The position numbers and the translations under genes were made by a program. Of a DNA stretch of 64,000 bases, positions 54,117 to 61,463 are shown piece by piece. The notes under the pieces were generated by a model. That model did not search any database. It was given only the letters and a program-made list of their open reading frames with translations, and was not told the origin of the DNA. The stretch is from positions 1,527-65,526 of the forward strand of contig NZ_LMBW01000013.1 of the NCBI RefSeq assembly GCF_001439915.1, in the 5' to 3' direction. Within the stretch, counting starts at the first letter, position 1. Each line of letters opens with the position of its first letter. Source of the stretch: Fredinandcohnia humi. Its GTDB lineage: Bacteria; Bacillota; Bacilli; Bacillales; Bacillaceae_L.

Positions 54117-54288
54117 TTGGATGAAGGACATAACTGGCGGAATTGGGACTTAAAATGGTCTTCATAACCTTGATGAATACCATTACAATCCAAAATCATG
54201 GGCGAAATGTCCTTCATAAGCCCGATGAAGACCATTACAACCAAAAGTCACCACCGAAATGTCCTTCATAACCGTCCAAACCCCTAAA
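54117..54288. repeat. Family E array E4: TGTCCTTCATAA…GATGAAGACCATTACAA units
   Basis: Three to four units mix GTCCTTCATAA (or GGTCTTCATAA), GATGAAGACCATTACAA and a variable part with the word GCGAAATG or CCGAAATG. Within a unit CTTCAT and ATGAAG pair. It fills the gap between the convergent MOSC and alpha-hydroxy-acid oxidase genes. Confidence 0.75.
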
Positions 54289-54301
54289 AACCAAATAAGT
54301 A

Positions 54302-55444
54302 TTATGATTTTACAAGTCTAATCGCAGAAAGGTCCTTAACACTTAATGCACCAGCTAATGCGATGGAAACCTTTGTATCTTGAATAAAGTTTTCAATCAC
54401 CTTTTCAACACCTGTCTGCCCAGCAACCGCAAGTCCATATACAAACGGTCTACCAATAAAAACCGCATCTGCTCCTAGTGCAAGTGCCTTCACAATATCG
54501 GTACCGCGTCGAATTCCACTATCAAATAAGACAGGAATTTTCCCCTTCACCTCTTCCACAATAAGTGGCAATGCATCAATGGCCGCAATCACACCATCAA
54601 GCTGTCTGCCTCCATGGTTGGAAACAATAATTCCATCTATCCCATTTTCAACTGCAAATCTGGCATCATCCGGACTAAGAATTCCCTTTAATAAAATTGG
54701 CAACGAGGTCCGTTCCTTTAATTCAGCGACATGAGTCCAGTTAAGTGAAGGATGGTGAATATTATCTAAGATTCCTTGAATAATAGACTCTGAATCTTGA
54801 CTATCTAGGGAAGATAGGAAAACAGAATCCTGTTCATAATTGCCTTTCCCTACACCAAGCTTTAATGGAGAAAAACGATTCTTCATATCTTCTTCTCTCC
54901 AGCCCATCATAAATGTATCAACCGTTAGAACAACTGCTTCATAACCCGCTTCCTCGGCTCGTTTTACCATATTAAAGGAAACCTCTTTGTTATTTGACCA
55001 ATAAAGTTGAAACCATTTCGAGCTATTACCAGATACCTCTGCTACATCTTCAATTGAGTAGCTAGAAACGGTACTCTGGACAAAAGGCACCTGACAAGCG
55101 GCAGCTGCTTTTGACACAGCCAATTCTGCCTCTTCATGTGCCAGCTTTAGCATTCCAACTGGGGCAAGTAAAAAAGGATGAGGATATGTTTTTCCGAACA
55201 AGGTGATGCTTGCATCGATATTTGATACATCCCGTAAAACCCTCGGTACTAGGGAATATTTTGCAAATGATTCTTGGTTTTTCCGCAAGGTCACTTCTCC
55301 ACCCGCTCCTGAACGAACATACCCAAAGCCACCAACAGACATTTTCTGTTTTGCCTCCCGCTCTAATTCCTCATAGGAGACTGGAAAATATTCATCCTTC
55401 ACGATATTTTCAATGTATGCATCCTTCACTTTAGATGTACTCAT
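54302..55444 (-). CDS. FMN-dependent alpha-hydroxy-acid oxidase (lactate oxidase-like)
   Basis: The 380-residue protein has the FMN-dependent dehydrogenase motifs: LLAPVGMLKLAHEEAELAVS, STVSSYSIEDVAE, VLTVDTFMMGWREED, LLKGILSPDDA, SNHGGRQLDG (catalytic His-Arg) and FDSGIRRGTDIVKALALGAD. It could oxidise L-lactate or a related 2-hydroxy acid. The substrate cannot be fixed from sequence alone. It ends facing the MOSC gene, with array E4 between, and faces away from the SAM-riboswitch group. Confidence 0.88.
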   Translation of the reverse strand: MSTSKVKDAYIENIVKDEYFPVSYEELEREAKQKMSVGGFGYVRSGAGGEVTLRKNQESFAKYSLVPRVLRDVSNIDASITLFGKTYPHPFLLAPVGMLKLAHEEAELAVSKAAAACQVPFVQSTVSSYSIEDVAEVSGNSSKWFQLYWSNNKEVSFNMVKRAEEAGYEAVVLTVDTFMMGWREEDMKNRFSPLKLGVGKGNYEQDSVFLSSLDSQDSESIIQGILDNIHHPSLNWTHVAELKERTSLPILLKGILSPDDARFAVENGIDGIIVSNHGGRQLDGVIAAIDALPLIVEEVKGKIPVLFDSGIRRGTDIVKALALGADAVFIGRPFVYGLAVAGQTGVEKVIENFIQDTKVSIALAGALSVKDLSAIRLVKS

Positions 55445-55618
55445 CGTATAAAGCCTACTTTCCTCAATTTATTGTGATTACCCATTTTCCAAAAAGACAT
55501 AATACCTTTTACTTCAAATCCTTTGAAAATTCTTATTAGGATTATAATACCAAATAATATCAACCGCAAATGAAATGGTATTACATTTTCTAGAATTTGG
55601 ACAATTGAGAAGAAAGCA

Positions 55619-55647
55619 TTGACTTAACTCTAAAATAGGTTTAATAT
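55619..55647 (+). promoter_or_regulatory. Sigma-A promoter of the SAM-riboswitch transcript
   Basis: TTGACT (55619-55624), a 17-nt spacer and TAATAT (55642-55647) form a near-consensus promoter about 25 nt before the aptamer. The 55445-55618 stretch upstream is A+T-rich with no gene. Confidence 0.85.
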
Positions 55648-55671
55648 CAAAATATTAAATTTAATAAAAAT

Positions 55672-55846
55672 TCTCTTATTAAGAGCGGCAGAGGGACTGG
55701 CCCTGTGAAGCCCGGCAACCATTCATGTTTATCCAAAACACGAACAGGTGCTAAATCCTGCAAAATACGATGTATTTTGAAAAATGAGAGAGGTAGTACT
55801 TCTAAAGTATATCCATGCCTCTCTTTATGAGAGGCATTTTATTTTT
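55672..55846 (+). promoter_or_regulatory. SAM-I (S-box) riboswitch with terminator
   Basis: The aptamer runs from about 55672 to 55792 and has the conserved P1/J1-2 start AAGAGCGGCAGAGGGACTGG, CCCTGTGAAGCCCGGCAACC, a variable hairpin, AGGTGCTAAATCCTGCA and the closing ATGAGAGAG. The terminator ATGCCTCTC/GAGAGGCAT (55815-55837) with a T-rich tail follows. SAM binding would stop transcription of the dehydrogenase and, by read-through, metQNP. Confidence 0.95.
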
Positions 55847-55882
55847 GATCATTTACTTATATTAAATGAAAGGATTGAGTAC

Positions 55883-56992
55883 ATGTCCATAACACTGGTT
55901 AAAGGAGCTCCAGGTCATTATAGAATTGGTGAGGGGATCCTAAAAGAATTGGAAATCCTATTATCTGAGCTCAAGGTTCAAAATATTCATATAGTATGCG
56001 GCACGAAGGCCTGGAATGCAGTTCGCCCCTATTTGCCGGAAAAAATAGCAAAATCCCCTAGTTCGAGTTTTACTTTCATTGAGGGTCACTGCACTTTACA
56101 AAAGGTTGAAAGTATTTCTAATCAGTTATCAGCAAGTTCAGCTGATGCAGTGATCGGCATCGGAGGCGGAACCGCATTAGACACCGCCAAGGCTTCAGCT
56201 GTAAAAGCAGGTATAAAATCAATATTGATTCCGAGTATTGCATCAACATGTGCGGCATGGACTCCACTTAGTGTGTTTTATGACCAAAATGGCGTTTTTA
56301 CACACTACACTGAATTCCCTCTCGCTAATACCCTAGTACTTATCGAGCCCGCTGTTATTGCCAAAGCTCCGGTAAAGTATTTACGGGCCGGAATTGGTGA
56401 TACACTGGCAAAGTTTTATGAAGCAGATGCTTTAATTTCTTCATTCTTTAAAAATCAAGAGCTGCCGGTTTGGCTTAAGGTTTCACAATTCTCAGCATCT
56501 ATTTGCAGAGATGTTCTGTTAAAGGATGCCACAGAAGCGATTCAATCTGCTTCTGAAGGAAGAGTCTCTGATGAGCTGATTAGGGTAGTTGAAGCCATTA
56601 TTATGACTGGTGGTATGGTAGGAGGTTTCGGCGGAAAAGCAGGAAGAGTAGCTGGCGCCCATTCCATTCATAATGGCCTAACTGAAGCAAACGAAGCCAG
56701 AAACTATTTACATGGTGAGCTAGTTGCATATGGAATATTGGTCCAATTAGCCCTAGAAAATAAAGATCAAGAGCTTTTAAGACTTTCAAACTATTACCAT
56801 GATTGGGGACTTCCAGTAAATTTAAAAGACTTAACGATCGATCCGAAGAACCAAATCCTTTTAGAAAAAATTATTAAAAAAGCAACTCTTCCACAGGAAT
56901 CCATTCATTTTATGGATATGAAAATTTCGGAAGATGCTCTCTTATCTGCGATTAGGAAAGTGGAAAATCTTAATTTCTCAAAGGTTCATTAA
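55883..56992 (+). CDS. Iron-containing alcohol dehydrogenase family, hydroxycarboxylate dehydrogenase HcxA-like
   Basis: The 369-residue protein is close in sequence to E. coli HcxA (YbdH): IGIGGGTALDTAKA (NAD binding), IASTCAAWTPLSVFYD, YLRAGIGDTLAKFYEAD, GGMVGGFGGKAGRVAGAHSIHNGL and a final EKIIKKATLPQESIHFMDM-like region. Metal ligands are probably the Asp of GIGDTLAK and His of AHSIHNGL and YLHGE. It is controlled by the SAM riboswitch with metQNP, which suggests reduction of a methionine-derived 2-keto acid such as KMTB. That is inference. Confidence 0.88.
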   Translation: MSITLVKGAPGHYRIGEGILKELEILLSELKVQNIHIVCGTKAWNAVRPYLPEKIAKSPSSSFTFIEGHCTLQKVESISNQLSASSADAVIGIGGGTALDTAKASAVKAGIKSILIPSIASTCAAWTPLSVFYDQNGVFTHYTEFPLANTLVLIEPAVIAKAPVKYLRAGIGDTLAKFYEADALISSFFKNQELPVWLKVSQFSASICRDVLLKDATEAIQSASEGRVSDELIRVVEAIIMTGGMVGGFGGKAGRVAGAHSIHNGLTEANEARNYLHGELVAYGILVQLALENKDQELLRLSNYYHDWGLPVNLKDLTIDPKNQILLEKIIKKATLPQESIHFMDMKISEDALLSAIRKVENLNFSKVH

Positions 56993-57063
56993 ACTTGTAA
57001 GTTATAGAAATAGAATAGGTATAAATCCAACCCAAAATATATACTACGAAAAGAGGAAAAAAC

Positions 57064-57897
57064 ATGAAAAAATGGTTGTTAGCAAGTTTACTTGTTTTAG
57101 TTATCTCAGCTCTTGCAGCTTGTGGGGGAAACAGTGCAAGTAGTTCAAAAGGCGAAAAAGCTGAAGCCTTATACAGTGATGAAAAGTTGGTTATTGGTGT
57201 AACTGCAGGTCCTCACGAACAAATTCTTGAAAAAGTAAAAGAACTTGCAAAAAAAGAAGACCTAAATATTGAGATCAAAGTCTTTACCGACTATGTTATG
57301 CCCAATATTGCTTTAGATGAAAAAGAGCTTGATTTAAATATTTTCCAAACTGAACCATACTTTAATGCATTTAAAGAAGACCGTAAATTGGATCTTATCA
57401 AATCGTTTGATACTGTAACTTTCCCAATGGGGATTTATTCTTTGGAGGTAAAGGATGTTTCGGAACTAAAAGATGGTGCTAAAATTGGTTTACCTAGTGA
57501 TCCTACAAACAGCGGACGTGCACTTCTTCTATTCGAAAAAGCTGGATTCATCAAATTAAATCCAGATACTGGAATCAACTCAACTGTAAAGGATATTGTG
57601 GAAAACAAAAATAATTATGAGTTCATTGAACTTGACTCTGCACAAATAGCACGTCAACTGGAAGAGCTTGATGCAGCCGCAATTAATACGAACTTTGCGA
57701 TTGAAGCAGGATTTACACCATCCCAGGATGCCATTTTTATTGAACCTAAGGATTCTCCATATATAAACCATGCCGCCGTAAGAATTGAAAATAAAGATGA
57801 TGAAATCATTAAGAAATTAGCGGATATTTATCGCAGTGAAGAAATCGCAAAATTCGTGGAAGAAGAATTCAAAGGATCTGTTATTCCATCTTGGTAA
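57064..57897 (+). CDS. metQ: Methionine ABC transporter substrate-binding lipoprotein MetQ
   Basis: The 277-residue lipoprotein has a signal peptide with the lipobox LAACG (about Cys20) and the NlpA/MetQ pattern: GVTAGPHEQILEKVKELA, FTDYVMPNIALDEKELDLNI, FPMGIYSLEV, IGLPSDPTNSGRALLL and ALDAAAINTNFAIEAG-like sequence. It binds methionine outside the membrane for MetN-MetP. It follows the dehydrogenase after 71 nt. A weak terminator separates it from metN. Confidence 0.94.
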   Translation: MKKWLLASLLVLVISALAACGGNSASSSKGEKAEALYSDEKLVIGVTAGPHEQILEKVKELAKKEDLNIEIKVFTDYVMPNIALDEKELDLNIFQTEPYFNAFKEDRKLDLIKSFDTVTFPMGIYSLEVKDVSELKDGAKIGLPSDPTNSGRALLLFEKAGFIKLNPDTGINSTVKDIVENKNNYEFIELDSAQIARQLEELDAAAINTNFAIEAGFTPSQDAIFIEPKDSPYINHAAVRIENKDDEIIKKLADIYRSEEIAKFVEEEFKGSVIPSW

Positions 57898-57911
57898 GAA
57901 AAAAATCTACA

Positions 57912-57950
57912 GGAGGACGTGGTAACCTTATTTATACTGCGTCCTCTTTA
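57912..57950 (+). terminator. Possible partial terminator between metQ and metN
   Basis: GAGGACG pairs with CGTCCTC across a 20-nt loop, followed by TTTATACT. The short T run suggests partial termination that would keep MetQ more abundant than MetN and MetP. Confidence 0.5.
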
Positions 57951-58039
57951 TACTAGTAATATTATTTTTAACTAATAAATGATACCTGCAAAACATGATT
58001 GATAAAAAGGATATACCAGCTTAGAAGGGAGTTTTACAA

Positions 58040-59080
58040 ATGATTGAACTAGTGGGAATCTCAAAGACTTTTACAGCTAAACAGGGTTCAATTCACGCGT
58101 TAAAGGATGTTTCCGTTTCCGTAAATAAAGGGGAGATATATGGTGTGATTGGTTATAGTGGTGCTGGAAAGAGTACCCTTATCCGATGTGTGAACCTTTT
58201 AGAAAAGCCTGATTCCGGGTCTGTAATCGTAAATGATGTAGATTTGACAAAGCTCTCAACTGGAAAACTCCGTGAAGCTCGGAGAAGAATCGGGATGATT
58301 TTCCAAGGCTTTAATCTTTTGAAAACAGCTACAGTTTACGAAAACATCTCACTTCCATTAAAGCTTACTGGCTTAACCAAGAAAGAAGTCGAGGAACGAG
58401 TTACGAAATATTTACGTATTGTAGGCCTCGAAGATAAGCATCATGCCTATCCTTCTGAGCTCTCAGGCGGACAAAAGCAAAGAGTAGCAATTGCACGTGC
58501 ATTAGCCCATGAACCAGAGATTCTTTTAAGTGATGAAGCGACAAGTGCACTTGACCCCGATACAACAGAAGCAATTTTGGACTTATTATTAAAAATTAAC
58601 AAAGAACTAGGGATCACCATTTTACTTATCACTCATGAAATGAATGTCATTCAACGGATATGTGACCGAGTTGCTGTTATGGAAAATGGCGAGGTTATTG
58701 AAGAAGGAACAACGAGAGAGATTTTCACATCGCCTCAGCATCATACAACAAAAAGATTTGTTAATAGCCTATTTTCACATAAGATCCCGGATGAATTACT
58801 CACTACTTTAAATGAAACAGGCCAAGTAGTCACCCTTTCCTTTTTTGGAGAATCTTCTGGGGAACCGGCTTTAGCCTTAGTCAGTAAGAAATTTGATGTC
58901 TATCCAAATATCCTATCGGGAAGTATTACCCGCTTAAAGGAAGAAAACTTTGGACAGCTTTTGATCCACTTAAAGGGCGACATGGTTGAGATTGAAAAAG
59001 CCCTGACTTTCTTAGAAGAACATCATGTACATGTGGAGGGAGTGAAAGTAAGTGAAAGCAAGAATAGAAGAATTTCTTGA
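58040..59080 (+). CDS. metN: Methionine ABC transporter ATP-binding protein MetN
   Basis: The 346-residue ATPase has GYSGAGKST (Walker A), LSGGQKQRVAIARAL, DEATSALDP (Walker B) and a C-terminal NIL regulatory domain (from about residue 260), which binds methionine in the E. coli relative. It overlaps metP by 29 nt, so expression is coupled. It follows metQ in the SAM-riboswitch group. Confidence 0.96.
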   Translation: MIELVGISKTFTAKQGSIHALKDVSVSVNKGEIYGVIGYSGAGKSTLIRCVNLLEKPDSGSVIVNDVDLTKLSTGKLREARRRIGMIFQGFNLLKTATVYENISLPLKLTGLTKKEVEERVTKYLRIVGLEDKHHAYPSELSGGQKQRVAIARALAHEPEILLSDEATSALDPDTTEAILDLLLKINKELGITILLITHEMNVIQRICDRVAVMENGEVIEEGTTREIFTSPQHHTTKRFVNSLFSHKIPDELLTTLNETGQVVTLSFFGESSGEPALALVSKKFDVYPNILSGSITRLKEENFGQLLIHLKGDMVEIEKALTFLEEHHVHVEGVKVSESKNRRIS

Positions 59081-59726
59081 GCTTTGGGGCATTGATCTTT
59101 GGGAAGCAACCGTTCAAACTTTTCAAATGGTTGGAATTGCATTGGGGATTTCCATATTAATTGGTCTGCCATTGGGAATATTGCTTGTTTTAACAAGACC
59201 AGAAAAGGCATTTGCTAATAAGTATGTCTATCAGATTTTAAATATTATTATTAATATTATTCGTTCCATCCCATTTATCATCTTATTGTTCTTCATCCTT
59301 CCTTTTACAAAAGTAATTGTTGGGACATCAATTGGTGTTAAAGGTGTTATCGTTCCATTAGTTGTGTATACAGCCCCATATATTGCAAGATTAATGGAAA
59401 CAGCCCTCTTAGAAGTAGACCGTGGCGTGTTGGAGGCCTATGAAGCAATGGGAATAAAAACACGGCATATCATATGGAACGTGCTTGTAAGGGAATCACG
59501 TTCATCCATTATTCTAGGCTTAACCATTGCAACCATTGGTCTTATTGGGGCCTCGGCAATGGCCGGGTTGGTTGGCGGGGGCGGACTCGGAGACCTTGCC
59601 TATCGCTACGGTCACCTTCGTTATGAAGTGGATGTTATGTATATAACCGTAATTTTGCTTATTATCTTAGTCCAAGGACTCCAATCATTAGGCAACCGTC
59701 TAGCATCACGTTTGAAGAAGGATTAG
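59052..59726 (+). CDS. metP: Methionine ABC transporter permease MetP
   Basis: The 224-residue membrane protein has five hydrophobic segments and the permease EAA-type loop EAYEAMGIKTRHIIWNVLV. It ends RLASRLKKD. The order Q–N–P is that seen in many Bacillus relatives; B. subtilis has metNPQ. The start is a GTG inside metN, preceded by TGGAGGG about 10-12 nt upstream. Confidence 0.95.
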   Translation: MKARIEEFLELWGIDLWEATVQTFQMVGIALGISILIGLPLGILLVLTRPEKAFANKYVYQILNIIINIIRSIPFIILLFFILPFTKVIVGTSIGVKGVIVPLVVYTAPYIARLMETALLEVDRGVLEAYEAMGIKTRHIIWNVLVRESRSSIILGLTIATIGLIGASAMAGLVGGGGLGDLAYRYGHLRYEVDVMYITVILLIILVQGLQSLGNRLASRLKKD

Positions 59727-59741
59727 CCTTCAAGGTGTTTT

Positions 59742-59768
59742 GGTACAGAGGGACACGTACCTCCCCCC
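59742..59768 (+). repeat. Family D 27-nt unit, copy D2 (degenerate)
   Basis: The unit begins GGTACAGAGGGACACGTACC and ends CTCCCCCC. It matches the 27-nt frame and the AGAGGGACA core of copies D1 and D3, with arm changes. It lies 15 nt after the metP stop codon. Confidence 0.6.
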
Positions 59769-59789
59769 ATAATTTTAATTAATTAAAAC

Positions 59790-59818
59790 TTGAAATATAT
59801 CAAAAAACTTGGTATCAT
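59790..59818 (+). promoter_or_regulatory. Sigma-A promoter of the ZTP riboswitch–serA transcript
   Basis: TTGAAA (59790-59795), a 17-nt spacer and TATCAT (59813-59818) lie just before the riboswitch. Confidence 0.75.
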
Positions 59819-59834
59819 ACTAACAAATCAAACA

Positions 59835-59938
59835 GACTATATGTGACTGGCGAACGCGGATAACCGCGAGGGAGCATATAGTGTCGGAGCCGTTCGCCTG
59901 GGCAGAGGTAAGGGAAAGTCCCTTGCCTCTTTCTGTTT
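59835..59938 (+). promoter_or_regulatory. ZTP (pfl) riboswitch with terminator, upstream of serA
   Basis: The sequence GTGACTGGCGAACGCGGATA, ACCGCGAGGGAGC, then GCCGTTCGCCTGGGCA fits the pfl/ZTP motif. ACTATATG and CATATAGT close its first stem. A terminator follows at once (AGAGGTAAGGG/CCCTTGCCTCT, 59904-59930, then TTCTGTTT). ZTP, made when 10-formyl-THF is low, normally turns on one-carbon genes, and serine synthesis fits. Confidence 0.88.
59904..59938 (+). terminator. Expression-platform terminator of the ZTP riboswitch
   Basis: AGAGGTAAGGG pairs with CCCTTGCCTCT around AAAGT, followed by a T-rich tail. Its 5' arm overlaps the last bases of the aptamer (GGGCA), so ligand binding can compete with it. 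Confidence 0.85.
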
Positions 59939-60074
59939 AATTTTATTCAATCGGGGATGAAACCCCGATTGAATAAAATTAAAGCCTCCGGCGGATGCCA
60001 CGATTTTTAAAAGGAAGGTTTTCGAGCTAAACTCGAAAAAAATCGGGCACAAATACGCCAAGGCGCATTTGATT
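59939..60074 (+). repeat. Family A structured repeat, copy A7
   Basis: The first stem AATTTTATTCAATCGGGG/CCCCGATTGAATAAAATT is perfect over 18 bp and differs from other copies on both arms. The core GCCTCCGGCGGATGCCACG, CGAGC hairpin and AATACGCCaaGGCGCATTTGAT end follow. It starts right after the ZTP terminator and ends 103 nt before serA, so it lies inside the serA leader. Confidence 0.85.
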
Positions 60075-60177
60075 ATGTGGATTGGTGCTTACCAACCCTT
60101 AACAGATCCAGACCTCATAATTCGTATATTGTAAGTTTTCTATACTTAAAATCTATGTTCAGGAAGAGGTAGACGAG

Positions 60178-61377
60178 ATGAGCACACTTATTGAAAATCA
60201 GGTAAAAACGATTAAAACATTAAATAACATTGCGGAAAGCGGACTAAAGGTGTTCAAGCATGATCATTTTACAATCGATGATCAAAGTGAAAACCCTGAT
60301 GCAATCCTCGTTCGCAGCTACAATATGCATGACCTTGAGATTGGTGATAACGTTAAAACAATTGCACGCGCAGGTGTTGGTGTTAATAACATTCCCATTC
60401 AAAAATTTACTGAGAAAGGGATTGTTGTTTTTAATACACCAGGTGCCAACGCAAACGCTGTAAAAGAAATGGTTTTAACTGCTTTAATGGCTACATCCCG
60501 AAATCTTTTCGCAGGTATTTCTTGGACAAAAACACTTGAAGACAAAGGCGATCAGATACCAGCCCTCGTTGAAAAAGGCAAAAAACAATTTGTCGGAAAA
60601 GAAATTAAAGGGAAAACGTTGGGTGTTATTGGTTTAGGTGCAATTGGTGCGCTTGTTGCAAACGATGCGCTAGATCTTGATATGGATGTCATCGGATTTG
60701 ATCCGTTCATCTCTGTTGATACAGCTTGGAGCCTGTCACGTAATGTTCAGCGTGCAATGTCAATTGAACAGCTGTTTGCAGAATCTGACTATATTACCGT
60801 ACATGTTCCACTAACAAACGATACAAAAGGAATGTTTAATAAGGAAACATTCAGCATCATGAAACCAGACGTTCACATTATCAATTTCTCACGCGGGGAA
60901 CTTGTGAACGAAATTGATATGGCAGTTGCACTTGAAGACGGAATTGTTGGAAAGTATATGACAGATTTCCCTAATGAAAATGTGTTAAAAATGAAGAATA
61001 CCATTTGCACACCACATCTTGGCGCTTCAACAAATGAATCTGAGGAAAATTGTGCGATTATGGCAGCTCGTCAGACAAAGGAATTCTTGGAGACAGGAAA
61101 TATTAAAAACTCAGTAAATTTTCCAAACGCGTCTCTACCTTATACAGGAAAAACACGGGTAACAGCTTTCCATAAAAATGTGCCGAACATGGTTGGGCAA
61201 ATCACATCTTCAATCTCAAACTATGAGTTAAACATTGCTGACATGGTAAACAGAAGCCGTGGCGAATACGCATATACGATGATTGACATTGATAATAAAG
61301 TGAACGGTGAAATCGTTCCTAGTATACTAGAAAAGATCAAGCAAATTAGCGGAATCATTTCAGTACGTGTAATTTAA
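60178..61377 (+). CDS. serA: D-3-phosphoglycerate dehydrogenase
   Basis: The 399-residue enzyme starts serine synthesis. It has ARAGVGVNNIPIQKFTEKGI, the NAD motif GVIGLGAIGALVAND, IINFSRGELVNE and the catalytic TPHLGASTNESEENC. The C-terminal ~80 residues form an ACT-type domain (GQITSSISNYELNIADMVNR). Size suggests the short form without the extra ASB domain. It lies behind a ZTP riboswitch and a family A repeat and ends at a strong terminator; no serC adjoins it. Confidence 0.94.
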   Translation: MSTLIENQVKTIKTLNNIAESGLKVFKHDHFTIDDQSENPDAILVRSYNMHDLEIGDNVKTIARAGVGVNNIPIQKFTEKGIVVFNTPGANANAVKEMVLTALMATSRNLFAGISWTKTLEDKGDQIPALVEKGKKQFVGKEIKGKTLGVIGLGAIGALVANDALDLDMDVIGFDPFISVDTAWSLSRNVQRAMSIEQLFAESDYITVHVPLTNDTKGMFNKETFSIMKPDVHIINFSRGELVNEIDMAVALEDGIVGKYMTDFPNENVLKMKNTICTPHLGASTNESEENCAIMAARQTKEFLETGNIKNSVNFPNASLPYTGKTRVTAFHKNVPNMVGQITSSISNYELNIADMVNRSRGEYAYTMIDIDNKVNGEIVPSILEKIKQISGIISVRVI

Positions 61378-61396
61378 GATAAAAGTAGAAAAAGTA

Positions 61397-61428
61397 GAAG
61401 CAAGGGCGGCTGCCCTTGCTTCTTTTGT
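61397..61428 (+). terminator. Terminator of serA
   Basis: AGAAGCAAGGGC pairs with GCCCTTGCTTCT with a very short loop, followed by TTTGTTTGG. Confidence 0.9.
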
Positions 61429-61463
61429 TTGGACCACTATTTGTCCCTTTCGCGTGCCCCTTA

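Noticed and set aside
4811-60074. Family A copies as simple bidirectional terminators.
   Set aside because: Most lack a T run after the stems, several lie upstream of promoters or start codons, and real terminators are already present nearby.
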